64,000 bases of DNA from Sphaerisporangium melleum (GCF_014646695.1 NZ_BMNT01000007.1:157771-221770); one strand, 5' to 3'; counted from the stretch's first letter, positions 32,805 through 41,525 are shown. Made by a program: numbers and translations. Notes: a model not told the origin generated them from the sequence alone.

Positions 32805-33464
32805 TCACTCCTGTGCTCCGGCCGCCCCTTCCGCCAGCTCGGTCAGCTCCGGCGGCATGACGCCGGTCTCGTGCACGGTCCGCCAGACGTCCAGCCCGGG
32901 GTAGGTGCCCGAGGTCAGCTCCGTGAGCAGGGCACGCACCCAGGCGGCCTCCGCCTCCTGGAGAGCCAGGTCGTACTCCGACTCCACCAGGAACAGCCGC
33001 GGAACGGTCCGCGCGTGCCGGGTGAGCGCGTCGCGCGCGGCGGCGATGCCGTCATCGAGCAGGTCCAGCCGCTGCCGCAGCAGGCGGGTGGCCTCGTCCG
33101 GATGCAGGACGGCGAGCACCGACAGGCCCGCCCGGAAGCGCGGACGCTCCTGCACGGGGGTCGAGACCAGCTCGCGCGCCCAGTCCACCATCTCCTCACG
33201 GCCGGAGTCGGTGATGCGGTAGACGGTGCGCTCGGGCCGGCGGCCTTCGCGCACGCTCTCGACGGCCGCGATGAGCCCGTGCTTCTCCATGTTGCGGACG
33301 ACCGTGTACAGAGACCCCCACTTGATCTCCATGTCGTCGTCCTTGCCCCAGCCGCGCAGCACCGTGGCGATCTCGTAGGGGTGCATCGGCCGCTGCGTGA
33401 GGGCCGACAGCACGGCGAGCGCCATGAGGTTGCCGACCTTCCGCGGCTTCGGCACGCCCCTCAC
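32805..33464 (-). CDS. PadR-family transcriptional regulator
   Basis: 219 residues. Winged helix: LAVLSALTQRPMHPYEIA, IKWGSLYTVVRNMEKHGLI and a wing RRPERTVYRIT, then a C-terminal Vir-type helical domain for dimerisation. PadR proteins usually repress nearby phenolic-stress or efflux genes. The downstream monooxygenase is the probable target. A palindrome lies just before the gene. Confidence 0.92.
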   Translation of the reverse strand: MRGVPKPRKVGNLMALAVLSALTQRPMHPYEIATVLRGWGKDDDMEIKWGSLYTVVRNMEKHGLIAAVESVREGRRPERTVYRITDSGREEMVDWARELVSTPVQERPRFRAGLSVLAVLHPDEATRLLRQRLDLLDDGIAAARDALTRHARTVPRLFLVESEYDLALQEAEAAWVRALLTELTSGTYPGLDVWRTVHETGVMPPELTELAEGAAGAQE

Positions 33465-33483
33465 CCACTCCCTTGTCGACGAT

Positions 33484-33514
33484 TACTCGCATGCGAGCAT
33501 ACGCCGACGAGTAT
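33484..33514. promoter_or_regulatory. Palindromic operator before padR
   Basis: CTCGCATGCGAG (33486-33497) is a perfect 12-nt palindrome, and TACTCG ... CGAGTA form a wider inverted pair around it. It sits about 22 nt upstream of the PadR start, so it probably serves autoregulation. Confidence 0.5.
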
Positions 33515-33632
33515 CCCGTAGGCAAGAACGGACAAGGCCGCCCGGCTTCACTCATGTCGAAGACCCAGGCTCGTACGGGAAGGTCCGGGACACGCGCCGG
33601 CTCACGCGGCACGATGCGCGAGGCGACCGCCC

Positions 33633-34763
33633 TCACCGGGCCGTGGACGACCACCTGCCGAACCGGACGAGGAGTGGCACCAGTAAGAGCATCATGACGA
33701 GCCGCAGACCCTGGACGCCGGAGATCAACGGCACGTCGGCGTTGCTCGCCACGGCGATGCCGAGAACGGCGTTGATGCCGCCGGGAGTCGTGGCCAGATA
33801 GGCGTCACTGATCGGGATGTCCGCGAACCGGGCGAGCAACCATGCCAAGATCCCACAGGCTCCGCTGAGCACGAGCGTGCACAGGGCGGCGAGCGGCAGC
33901 AGACGGCCGATGTGCGCGAGGGCGGAGCGGGTGAACCGCAGGCCGATGTCCAGCCCGATGATCGTGAACAGCACGGTACGCAGGGCGCCCGTGGGAGCGA
34001 AACCCCCTACGGCCCCGCTCGCGGTGAGGGCGGCGGTCAGCAGCATGGGCCCCAGGAGCGCGGGACTCGGCAGGCGCACGGCACGCGCGACCAAGGTGCC
34101 GGCGAGCGCCACCAAGGCCAGCAGGACCAGTCCCAAACCCTGGTGGCCGCCGGTGACCACCGGCCCGATCTCATGATCAGCGTCGGCCAGGGGCCACATC
34201 GCGCCCGGGGTCAGCAGCCAGTGCGCCAGCACGGGGGCAGTCCCCGCGACCATCGCGACGCGCAGGTACTGCAGCACGGCCACCACCCGCCCGTCCGCGT
34301 CCATCTCCCGGGCCGTGGAGACGACCGCCGCCGAGCCCCCGGCCACCATGCCGAGCATGGCGCTGGCCCGGTCGACGTGGCCGACCCGGGTCATGACGGC
34401 ACCGCCGCCCAGGCTGAGCAGGATGGTGACCACGGTCACGACGGCCAGCGGGATCAGCCCCGGACCGGTCTGGAAGAGGCTGTGCGCGTCGAGATAGCCG
34501 CCCACCAGCACGCCGAAAGCGGCCTGGCACACCTGGGTGACCGCGCGCGGGACCTGGCGCGTCGTCAGACCCGTCAGGGCGAGAGCGAGACCGGCCAGCA
34601 GCGGGGCGAGCAGGTGCGGAGCGGGCAGCACGGGCTCGGCCAGCTCTCCGGCGGCGAACCCTGCTGCGATGAGCGCCGGCCAGATCGCCCAGCGCCGCCA
34701 GGCTGCCAGAGAGCGCACTGGTGACGCGGACGCAAGGCCGTCCCCCCGAACGGCTCTTCCCAC
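33633..34763 (-). CDS. AbrB-type (ammonia-monooxygenase-annotated) membrane protein
   Basis: 376 residues from GTG at 34763; the open frame goes further up but without a good ribosome site, so the start is uncertain. About ten helices in two repeats, each with family motifs: HLLAPLLAGLALAL, VGGSAAVVSTAREMD in the first half and TTPGGINAVLGIA with LISGVQGLRLV in the second. This family is named from a weak link to ammonia monooxygenase; its function is not established. Stands alone. Confidence 0.85.
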   Translation of the reverse strand: MGRAVRGDGLASASPVRSLAAWRRWAIWPALIAAGFAAGELAEPVLPAPHLLAPLLAGLALALTGLTTRQVPRAVTQVCQAAFGVLVGGYLDAHSLFQTGPGLIPLAVVTVVTILLSLGGGAVMTRVGHVDRASAMLGMVAGGSAAVVSTAREMDADGRVVAVLQYLRVAMVAGTAPVLAHWLLTPGAMWPLADADHEIGPVVTGGHQGLGLVLLALVALAGTLVARAVRLPSPALLGPMLLTAALTASGAVGGFAPTGALRTVLFTIIGLDIGLRFTRSALAHIGRLLPLAALCTLVLSGACGILAWLLARFADIPISDAYLATTPGGINAVLGIAVASNADVPLISGVQGLRLVMMLLLVPLLVRFGRWSSTAR

Positions 34764-35013
34764 GTCCTCACAGTACAGAACCCCACACACCGCCCCGTAC
34801 CTCCTCCTGCGGCCCATCCGAGGCCGTACGCGGCACGGCCCGGCGTACCCGATCACGTGGTGGCCGCGCGCCCCCACGTGCGCATGGCCACCACCGGCCC
34901 GACCATCGCGGTGAGCAATGGATCATGGCGGAGGTCGTCTCCGGTACGGTTCCGCCAAGGTGCGACGGCGCGCGAGGTCCGGGCTCACCGCACCGCCGCA
35001 CCGGTTGAGCGGG
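34764..35013. other. Intergenic, nothing recognised
   Basis: 250 nt between two minus-strand genes. It must hold the promoter of the AbrB-type gene, but I could not place it; no hairpin stands out. Confidence 0.3.
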
Positions 35014-35304
35014 CTACACCGCCTGGCCGAGCAGGATGTGTTCCCACAGCGTGGCGGTGTCGGAGTGGCTCATCCGTTCGGTCTGCGTCGTCGGGTGTCC
35101 CCTTCGGGTGCGTTCGATGTAGCCGCGGCCTGCTGCGGATACCAGGTAGTAGACGGTGGGGCGGCATTCGCAGGTCCAGCGCAGTACGCGGCGTCGTTGC
35201 TCGGGGCGGGTGGCGGGCTGCCAGGTGATGTGGCGGGTGGTGGGGTCCGGTTCGCAGGCGTGCGGGCCGCATCCGGGGGTGCCCTCGGTGGGGGTGAGCG
35301 TCAC
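35014..35304 (-). CDS. Small unknown protein D of the four-gene operon
   Basis: 96 residues from GTG at 35304, preceded by AGGAGG and overlapping the previous stop as GTGA. It has four cysteines in GCGPHACE and WTCECRP, and a short beta-rich middle (TVYYLVSAAGRGYIERT). The paired cysteines suggest a zinc ribbon (inference). I do not recognise the family. It is the last gene of the operon 36540-35014. Confidence 0.7.
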   Translation of the reverse strand: MTLTPTEGTPGCGPHACEPDPTTRHITWQPATRPEQRRRVLRWTCECRPTVYYLVSAAGRGYIERTRRGHPTTQTERMSHSDTATLWEHILLGQAV

Positions 35305-35735
35305 CTGTCCTCCTGTGAACATGGCCGCTCCGTGGGGGCGGTGATCGCTGCGGCGCAGTTCTCGCAGGCCAGTGGGTCGAGCGTGGTCCAGACGACCGGG
35401 TGCCGGGAGATGATGCCCACCCGCGCCTCGGTTCGGCACGTCGTCCGGGTCACGACCCCGGGGATGGCGATCGCCCAGGGAACGGCGTGCCGGATCGGCG
35501 AGCCCGGGACGAACGCGACCGCGTACAACGGCGGCGCAGCCATCGCCGGGACGGGCCCGCTCGTGGTGTCGGGGCCGCCGCCGGTGGCGCCGGGGAGCCG
35601 GTCCGTGGCGCCGAGGCGGCCGCCCAGGGTGCCGGACAGGTGGCCGGCGACGGCGGGTAGGTGGTCCCCTGCTGGGAGGTGGGCAGCCGAGGACATGATG
35701 TACGGGTCGTGTCGCCCGTCGTGGTGGCCGGTCAT
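35301..35735 (-). CDS. Small unknown protein C of the four-gene operon
   Basis: 144 residues from ATG 35735, overlapping the upstream stop as ATGA and the downstream start as GTGA. The N-terminal half is Gly/Ala/Pro rich. The C-terminal half holds AVPWAIAIPGVV and a cysteine pair LACENCAAAI plus one more cysteine near the end. No family recognised. The tight coupling to genes B and D argues for a common complex or process. Confidence 0.65.
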   Translation of the reverse strand: MTGHHDGRHDPYIMSSAAHLPAGDHLPAVAGHLSGTLGGRLGATDRLPGATGGGPDTTSGPVPAMAAPPLYAVAFVPGSPIRHAVPWAIAIPGVVTRTTCRTEARVGIISRHPVVWTTLDPLACENCAAAITAPTERPCSQEDR

Positions 35736-36007
35736 GCGGGGGTCACCGCCATCTCGGCCTCGCGCATGAGCATGCGCAGTTCCTCGGTGGTGGTGGCCTC
35801 GACCCGCAGGCCGGTGGGTGCCTGCCACAGGGCGATGGCGGTGAAGCGTCGGCTGCCGACGCCGTAGAACACCGTCCAGGCGGGTTCGATCTGGTCGAGC
35901 TGGGCGGCCGCCGCCCGCTTGGCGGGGTCCCATCGGCGAGGAGCCTGGTGGGGGATGCGCGGCACGGCGCCGATGTGGTGGCGTCCGGCGGGGCGTTGGC
36001 GCTTCAC
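35732..36007 (-). CDS. Small unknown protein B of the four-gene operon
   Basis: 91 residues from GTG 36007 (overlap GTGA with gene A). A basic N-terminus (VKRQRPAGRHHIGAVPRIPH), then an alpha/beta part: AQLDQIEPAWTVFYGVGSRRF, ALWQAPTGLRVEAT, ELRMLMREAEMAV. A second, broken copy of this gene lies at 37951-38084 between the two XRE regulators. No family known to me; the conservation of the WTVFYGVGxRRFTAIA core in both copies shows it is a real gene. Confidence 0.75.
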   Translation of the reverse strand: MKRQRPAGRHHIGAVPRIPHQAPRRWDPAKRAAAAQLDQIEPAWTVFYGVGSRRFTAIALWQAPTGLRVEATTTEELRMLMREAEMAVTPA

Positions 36008-36540
36008 GCGGCGGCTCCCTGGCGGTACGGGCGCCGGTCGGCCAAGGCCCTTCGGTCCGGCGCCCGGCCCCGGCCGGTCGGGGCGGGCGTCATGGCCGGG
36101 CGCTGGTGGAGGCCGGTCAGGCCCGACGCGGCCACGGGCGGGTGCACCCTCGGCGGACGAACCGGAGCGAGCGTGGCCGGATGGCCCGGTACGGCCGTGG
36201 ACGGACGGACCGAGGCGGTCGTAGAGGGGCGAGCCGGGGCGGTCTTGGACGGGCGGACTGAGGCGGTCGCGAGCGGGTGGACCGGCGGGCGGGCCGGGGA
36301 GGCCGGGGGTGTGCCGCACAGGCCGAGGCGGCGCCGGGCGTCCAGGCGGGCGCGCATCTGGGCGTTGGTCGGGTGCTCCCACTCGTGGCGCCGCCGGTGC
36401 GGCAGGCTCTGCGCGTCATGCGCGTACGGCGGATGCCCGCACCACCGGCACCCGAGCGGCTTGGGCGGGGCGTCCGCACCGTGACGAATACGGACCAACC
36501 GGGGCGTAGGCCGGTTATGGACAACCCTAGGATTGGCCAT
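36004..36540 (-). CDS. Small unknown protein A, zinc-finger-like, first gene of the operon
   Basis: 178 residues. The N-terminal 70 residues carry CRWCGHPPYAHDAQ, a histidine-rich stretch (LPHRRRHEWEH) and a further cysteine (LGLCG), which could bind zinc. Residues about 78-140 are a Pro/Ser/Ala/Arg repeat (variants of ASVRPST and APARPS), built on an imperfect minisatellite. The C-terminus is basic. It precedes protein B with a GTGA overlap. Confidence 0.65.
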   Translation of the reverse strand: MANPRVVHNRPTPRLVRIRHGADAPPKPLGCRWCGHPPYAHDAQSLPHRRRHEWEHPTNAQMRARLDARRRLGLCGTPPASPARPPVHPLATASVRPSKTAPARPSTTASVRPSTAVPGHPATLAPVRPPRVHPPVAASGLTGLHQRPAMTPAPTGRGRAPDRRALADRRPYRQGAAA

Positions 36541-36595
36541 GGGTCAGGACCTCTTTTCCTGATCAAGGCCCCGGGCACCGGTGTTCGCGCACCGG

Positions 36596-36644
36596 CCGGG
36601 GCCGTCTTCGTTCGCGGCAACCTAAGACGCGAAGACGGCCCCGG
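36596..36644 (-). terminator. Strong hairpin after the first XRE gene
   Basis: CCGGGGCCGTCTTCG (36596-36610) pairs perfectly over 15 bp with 36630-36644. It lies 24 nt past the XRE stop and before the four-gene operon, so it separates them. The leader of the operon also carries TTCCTGATCAAGG (about 36556), repeated upstream of the decayed copy near 38098. Confidence 0.8.
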
Positions 36645-36667
36645 TGTTTCCGGATGGAAACCCTTGT

Positions 36668-37885
36668 TCAGATGAGGTTCATCCGCCAGGCCAGTCCGCG
36701 GAGATCACGACTGATCGCGTTGTCGTACATGTCCGCGACCAGTTCACGCACCATGGGGTTCTTGTGGACGCTGGCGACCGAGAGCCTCTCGGCATGGCGC
36801 AGCTGCCGTACGGCGGCGTCGCTCCTGCCGAGCATGGCCAGCGCGCGCCCCTGCTCGATCGCCAAGGCGGCTTTTCTGCTACGCCTGCGGAGCGCCTTCG
36901 CTTCCACACCGCTGGCTACCTCAAGGGCTTCTTCCGGCTTTCCCGCCTCTACCGCCAGCATCGTTCTCCAGACACCGACATTCGCGGGCCCGAAACTCTG
37001 CCAGCCCTCGCCGGTCGACCCGTCGGGTTGTTCTCCGAGCCGCTCGGCGATCCGACCGGCTTCGGCGATCCTGTCGGCCGCCCCGGCAGCGTCGTTCTGG
37101 AGGTGCCGGGCCAGCGCGGCGTACAGCTGGAGCATTCCGTAGACCTCGTGGGCGGTCCGCTCGTCACCTAGGTGTCCCGCAAGCATGTCCGCAGCGCGTT
37201 CAGCGTCACGAAGGGCCCGCGAAACCGTGGCGGCCGGCCGAGAGCCTGCCTGTGCGAACGCCGCCGCTCCGATCATCACCGGATCGTTGAGCAGTCGTGC
37301 GGCCCTTTCAGCACGGTCGGCCGCGATCCAGGCCAGGTCAACCTGTCCAAGGTGCCGAAGCACGTTGGTCGCCGAAGTGCAGAGATCGACCAGCAGACGA
37401 AGCGCGGTGGCACGATCTCGCTCGTCTCCCGTGGCCGCGTACATGTGAAGCTCGGCCAGCACCGGCGGCAAGGCGGTGGCGAGCTGGGCATCGTCGGCGT
37501 TCCGCCGGTATTCGCGAATGTCGCTATTGATCAGCTCTACCAGTGCACGGAGAGGTCGCGCCTGGATGTCCAGAGGGCTGTCGAGAGAGGCATCGAGGAA
37601 CACCTCCCGGAGGCGTACGACGTCCCCATATGCCCTGTCCCTCGGACGAATGACCGGAGCCGGCTCCCCGAGCAGATCAGAGGCCGAGACCTCCAGGGCG
37701 TCTGCGAGGTCGCGGATATCGCTGCGACGCTCGAGCCTTGCGTGGCCGTTCTCGATTTTGCTGAGCCAGCCCTTGGACCGGCCAGTGAGACCGGCGAGAG
37801 TCTCCAGCGACATTCCACGGTAGCGACGGGCGGCTCGTACGTTTTCGCCGATCCGCCGCATGCCGTCGTCAACGGCGCGCGCCAT
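36668..37885 (-). CDS. XRE-family regulator with TPR-like C-terminal domain
   Basis: 405 residues; ATG 37885 with AGGAAGG upstream. HTH at residues about 14-45 (YRGMSLETLAGLTGRSKGWLS, then KIENG). The rest is helical repeats (for example TALRLLVDLCTSATNVLRHLG, AADRAERAARLLNDP) as in actinomycete XRE regulators that sense a peptide or small ligand. It lies upstream of the four-gene operon and next to a decayed copy of its gene B, so it likely regulates these genes. Confidence 0.88.
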   Translation of the reverse strand: MARAVDDGMRRIGENVRAARRYRGMSLETLAGLTGRSKGWLSKIENGHARLERRSDIRDLADALEVSASDLLGEPAPVIRPRDRAYGDVVRLREVFLDASLDSPLDIQARPLRALVELINSDIREYRRNADDAQLATALPPVLAELHMYAATGDERDRATALRLLVDLCTSATNVLRHLGQVDLAWIAADRAERAARLLNDPVMIGAAAFAQAGSRPAATVSRALRDAERAADMLAGHLGDERTAHEVYGMLQLYAALARHLQNDAAGAADRIAEAGRIAERLGEQPDGSTGEGWQSFGPANVGVWRTMLAVEAGKPEEALEVASGVEAKALRRRSRKAALAIEQGRALAMLGRSDAAVRQLRHAERLSVASVHKNPMVRELVADMYDNAISRDLRGLAWRMNLI

Positions 37886-37950
37886 GGTCGAGCCTTCCTC
37901 ACAGGTTCCGATACCGACCGCCACGGTACGCGGCACGCCGTCGCCCGCGC

Positions 37951-38084
37951 ATGGCGATGGCGGTGAAGCGGCGGGTGCCGACGCCGTAGAACACCGTCCA
38001 AGCGGGGGATCTGGTCGAGTTGGGCTGCCGCCGCTCGCTGGGCGGGGTCCCACCGGCGACGCGCCTGGTGGGGATGCGCGGCAC
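37951..38084 (-). pseudogene. Frameshifted, truncated copy of small gene B
   Basis: GTG at 38084 with GAGGAGG before it starts VPRIP, as in gene B (35732-36007). The match runs through RRWDP, AAAAQLDQI, then a frame change occurs, after which WTVFYGVGTRRFTAIAM continues in another frame to about 37951. The last 25 or so codons of gene B are absent. It therefore cannot make the protein. Confidence 0.8.
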
Positions 38085-38108
38085 GGCGCCTCCTCGATTC
38101 CTGATCAA

Positions 38109-38143
38109 GGGACCCGTACGGCGCTGGAACGCCTGCGGGTCCC
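38109..38143 (-). repeat. Hairpin upstream of the decayed gene
   Basis: GGGACCCG (38109-38116) pairs with CGGGTCCC (38136-38143). It follows TTCCTGATCAAGG, the same 13-mer seen in the leader of the four-gene operon, so the leader was duplicated along with gene B. Confidence 0.55.
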
Positions 38144-38180
38144 GCTGACTTCTGCCTGCCTCCCGATGGTCGCTACACAC

Positions 38181-38221
38181 AAGGGGCTCTGCGTTGCGCC
38201 TTTGGCAACACAGAGCCCCTT
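38181..38221 (-). terminator. Hairpin terminator after the second XRE gene
   Basis: AAGGGGCTCTG (38181-38191) pairs perfectly with CAGAGCCCCTT (38211-38221), with an inner TTGC/GCAA pair. It is 20 nt past the stop of the XRE gene. Confidence 0.85.
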
Positions 38222-38241
38222 GACTCTCCGCTATCCCTCTG

Positions 38242-39465
38242 TTACACACCGCTCCATTGGGCGAAGTCACGGAGCCGGTCGGCCGCACGCTGGCGAGCCC
38301 GCAGCAGCGTCGCCACGGTCTCGCGGACGCCGGGGTGATACCGCGTCTGTTGTGGCGCGATCCGGCGGGCCTGGTAGAGCGATTCCAGCGCCTCCTCGTG
38401 ATGGGCCGTCCATGCCTCGGCACGAGCCCGGTCGACCCAGTAGTGCCCTGCCCTGGCAGGTGGATAGTCCTCCGGCAGACGGACCTTGACGGCCTTCTCC
38501 AGCGCCTTGCCGTACTGATCGCGGTCGCTCGCAGCGGCCATGCTGTGGATGGCCACGTTGACCGGCCCGAACACGAGCCCGTAGTCGCGGGTCTCTCCTG
38601 TTCGGACCGCGATGTTGTTCGCTTCGCCGAGCCAGTCGTCGGCCGTGACGGTGTCACCGCGTCTGCTGGAAAGGACGGCCGCCTTCAGATGCAGCGCGCC
38701 GCGTACCGCTCGTGTCGGGCGTTCGCCGTCATCCTCCAGGTCACGCAGCGCCTGTTCGACCAAGGCCACGCCACGATCAGGACGAGCGGCGTCCGCCAGC
38801 AGTTGCGCACGGTCCCAACGCTCGATGGCCACCTGCCGCGGATCGCCGGAATCCCGGGCGGCGACCGCCATGCGGGCCAGAGCCAACCGCGCCAGATCCA
38901 GATAACCGATCTGCCTGCCCACGACGTACACGGTCCGTGCGGCCTCCGCCTGCAACCACGCCGCGCGCTCGCGATCCCGCCCAGGCCGGTCGTGCATCAG
39001 AGCCCGGGCGTTGATCTCAGCCAAGAGGCCGGGCAGGCCAGTGGCGATCTCGATGAACTCCGCTCGGGCACGCCGGCCCTCAAGGCGAGCCACTTCGGCG
39101 TGCAACTCCCCGAGAGACCGCGGTACAGGGTCGTCGGCGCTCGGCGGAATGTCCCAGTCGTCCAGCGCGGTGCTGATCGGCGTGGTGAGCCTGTCGAGTT
39201 GGTCCCGCTGCAACGTCTGGATGTAAGGCTGCCCGTGCAAGACCGACACGGACACTCCAAGAGCCCTGGCCACCGCAGCTACAACAGCCGGGGTGGCAGG
39301 CCGGTCGCCTGACTCGATACGAGACAGGTGCCCGGTCGAAACATGGGCACGGCGGCCCAGTTCAGCGAGGGAGAAGTCGCGGATCGCGCGGAACTCCCGG
39401 ATGCGCGCCCCGATGCCCTCCGGCTCCTCCTCTCGGGGACGCCTAGGCGTGTCACGGTCGTTCAC
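38242..39465 (-). CDS. XRE-family regulator with TPR-like C-terminal domain (second copy)
   Basis: 407 residues. HTH at about residues 21-56 (FRAIRDFSLAELGRRAHVS, TGHLSRIESG). The remainder is helical repeats (for example TVYVVGRQIGYLDLARLALAR). Same architecture and length as the gene at 36668 but diverged in sequence. It has its own terminator. Its N-terminus includes an acidic/basic leader (RPREEEPEG). Role unknown; probably an operon-specific or developmental regulator. Confidence 0.88.
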   Translation of the reverse strand: MNDRDTPRRPREEEPEGIGARIREFRAIRDFSLAELGRRAHVSTGHLSRIESGDRPATPAVVAAVARALGVSVSVLHGQPYIQTLQRDQLDRLTTPISTALDDWDIPPSADDPVPRSLGELHAEVARLEGRRARAEFIEIATGLPGLLAEINARALMHDRPGRDRERAAWLQAEAARTVYVVGRQIGYLDLARLALARMAVAARDSGDPRQVAIERWDRAQLLADAARPDRGVALVEQALRDLEDDGERPTRAVRGALHLKAAVLSSRRGDTVTADDWLGEANNIAVRTGETRDYGLVFGPVNVAIHSMAAASDRDQYGKALEKAVKVRLPEDYPPARAGHYWVDRARAEAWTAHHEEALESLYQARRIAPQQTRYHPGVRETVATLLRARQRAADRLRDFAQWSGV

Positions 39466-39605
39466 AGGCCCCTGACCTTTCCCGAAACCTCGACCTCTTC
39501 AGGCTAAGGGTCAGGGTCTTTCCCATGCCGAACAATCGAGCAACGAACGAGCCTCCCTAGGGCGTGTACCGAAAGTGGATCTTGGACCTGAGATGATCTT
39601 GACTC
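39466..39605. other. Intergenic between XRE gene and IS remnant
   Basis: Holds the XRE promoter (not placed) and, from about 39559, sequence of the left-end type of IS5-group elements (GGGCGTGTACCGAAAGTGGA). Confidence 0.35.
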
Positions 39606-39799
39606 GTGGCACGTGGAGATCTGACGGACGCGCAATGGGCGGTGTTGGAACCGTTGTTGCCGAAGGGCAAGAAGCCCGGCCGGCCGCCGACGTGGACCTG
39701 GCGGCAGCTGATCGACGGCATACGGTTCCGGGTCCGCACCGGCTCGCGGTCCGCTACGAGGCGACCGTCCTCGTCGCGGCCATAAACGAGTGGCTGTGA
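39606..39799 (+). mobile_element. Internally deleted IS5-family transposase
   Basis: GTG at 39606 starts a normal IS5-type transposase N-terminus (ARGDLTDAQWAVLEPLLP, then GRPPTWTWRQLIDGIRFRVRTGS). After 50 codons the sequence jumps, in another frame, to RLAVRYEATVLVAAINEWL and a stop, which is the normal C-terminus of such transposases. The catalytic core is missing. A left-end-like sequence precedes it (near 39560), but no matching right inverted repeat follows. Confidence 0.8.
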
Positions 39800-39911
39800 C
39801 CAGCACAGCCGACGCCATGCCCTCTCCGAGGCGGCCGGCAGCTGATGAACCGCCCGACCACGCCTGAGCGCTACGGCGTCTGACGGGGGATACCTGTCAA
39901 CGCCGGGGATG

Positions 39912-40277
39912 TCAGGAAGACGTCAGGCAGAAGGGGTGGCCAGCCGGATCCAGGAGTACCCGCCAGCGTCCGTCCCCGGGCTGATGGGCCGGTTTGGCCG
40001 CGCCGAGTTCCAGCGCCAGCTCTTCCATCGCATCGAGGTCGTCAGCGCGGAAATCCAGGTGGAACTGTTGTGGCACGTCCTGACCCGGCCACTGCGGAGC
40101 CCGGTATCCGTCAACCCTCTGGAATCCCAGATCACAGCCGGAGTCGTCCGTCAGAGCGACGAACTCGTCCGTACTGAAGAGTTCGCGCATCCCGGTCAGT
40201 GCACCGTAGAAGCCCGCCAGCACCTGCGGGTCGGCACAGTCCAAGATCACCCCTCGCAGTACAGCGCCTGGCACCAT
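39912..40277 (-). CDS. VOC-family (glyoxalase/dioxygenase fold) protein
   Basis: 121 residues; ATG with AAGGAG 4 nt upstream. Two beta-alpha-beta-beta-beta modules: RGVILDCADPQVLAGFY ... ALTDDSGCDLGFQRV, then QQFHLDFRADDLDAM ... VLLDPAGHPFCLTSS. The histidine in QFHLD and PAGHPF fit the metal site. Function unknown. Confidence 0.88.
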   Translation of the reverse strand: MVPGAVLRGVILDCADPQVLAGFYGALTGMRELFSTDEFVALTDDSGCDLGFQRVDGYRAPQWPGQDVPQQFHLDFRADDLDAMEELALELGAAKPAHQPGDGRWRVLLDPAGHPFCLTSS

Positions 40278-40538
40278 TCGCTCCTTCGTGTCCGCGCGCC
40301 TGTCTCCGTAAGCCGCCGCTGCACGCGATCACCGGCCTACAGCCACACCGTACCCGCCACATCCACCGCTGAAGTAGCGGTTTATCCCTGCTCAGAGCAA
40401 CGGGTGACTGTGACCGGCGCCTTCGATACACGCCCTGGGCGTGTGCCAACGAGATGGTCATAAGAGCAGTTCTTACGAGCTGCGAACGGTGGACGGATGG
40501 GCCGCCGGGAGGTGCGGGGTGCGGCCTACGCTCGGCGG

Positions 40539-41525
40539 GTGAGAGTACTCGTGACCGGTTCGGCCGGGTTCATCGGAAGCCATGTCGTCGAAGCGCTCGC
40601 CGAGGCGGGGCACGACGTGACGGGTCTCGACCTGCGGACCGGGGACGACGTGCGCGACGACGCCGCCGTGGACCGGGCGCTGGCCGGTGTGGAGATCGTG
40701 GTGCACCAGGCGGCCAAGGTCGGGCTGGGGGTGGACGTCTCCGACCTGCCGGAGTACACCTCGGTCAACGCCTACGGCACCGCCGTCCTGCTCGCGGCGA
40801 TGGCCAGGCACGGCACGACGCGGCTGGTGCTGGCCTCCTCGATGGTCGTCTACGGGGAGGGCGCCTACGACTGCCCTCGGCACGGACGGGTACGGCCCGG
40901 CCCGCGTGACCCCGCCGACCTGGCACAAGGGCTGTACGAACCGCGCTGCCCCGGGTGCGGCTCGCCGCTGACGTCCGGCACGATCAGCGAGGACGCCCCC
41001 CTCGATCCGCGCAACGCCTACGCCACCACCAAGCTCGCCCAGGAACACCTGGCCGCCAACTGGGCCAGGGAGACCGGCGGCACGGCGGTCGCGCTGCGCT
41101 ACCACAACGTGTACGGGCCGAGAATGCCGAAGGACACCCCGTACTCCGGGGTAGCGGCGATCTTCCGGTCCGCGCTGGAGGCCGGGCGCGCGCCGAAGGT
41201 GTTTGAGGACGGCCGGCAACGCCGGGACTTCGTCCACGTCCGCGACGTCGCCCAGGCCAACCTCGCCGCCCTGTCCGGCGGCATGCCGGGGACACTGACG
41301 GCGTACAACATCGCCAGCGGCGAGCCGCACACCGTCGGGGAGATGGCCGCCGCGCTGGCCGCCGAGCGAGGAGGCCCCGATCCGGTCGTCACCGGCGACC
41401 ACCGGCTCGGCGACGTACGGCACATCGTGGCCTCGCCCGCCCGCGCCGCCGACGATCTCGGGTTCCGGGCGGGCATCGCCTTCGCCGACGGCATGAAGGA
41501 GTTCGCCACCGCCCCCCTCGGCTGA
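40539..41525 (+). CDS. NAD-dependent sugar epimerase/dehydratase with cysteine-rich insertion
   Basis: 328 residues from GTG (VRVLVTGSAGFIGSHV); an ATG at 40497 is an alternative. Extended SDR: TGSAGFIGSH (residues 6-15), SSMVVYGE, catalytic YATTK, and RYHNVYGPRMP. An insertion after SSMVVYGEGAYDC contains YEPRCPGCGSPL, so cysteines may bind zinc. It acts on a nucleotide sugar in the cytoplasm. With the GT2 and the membrane protein nearby it may build a surface glycan. Confidence 0.88.
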   Translation: MRVLVTGSAGFIGSHVVEALAEAGHDVTGLDLRTGDDVRDDAAVDRALAGVEIVVHQAAKVGLGVDVSDLPEYTSVNAYGTAVLLAAMARHGTTRLVLASSMVVYGEGAYDCPRHGRVRPGPRDPADLAQGLYEPRCPGCGSPLTSGTISEDAPLDPRNAYATTKLAQEHLAANWARETGGTAVALRYHNVYGPRMPKDTPYSGVAAIFRSALEAGRAPKVFEDGRQRRDFVHVRDVAQANLAALSGGMPGTLTAYNIASGEPHTVGEMAAALAAERGGPDPVVTGDHRLGDVRHIVASPARAADDLGFRAGIAFADGMKEFATAPLG

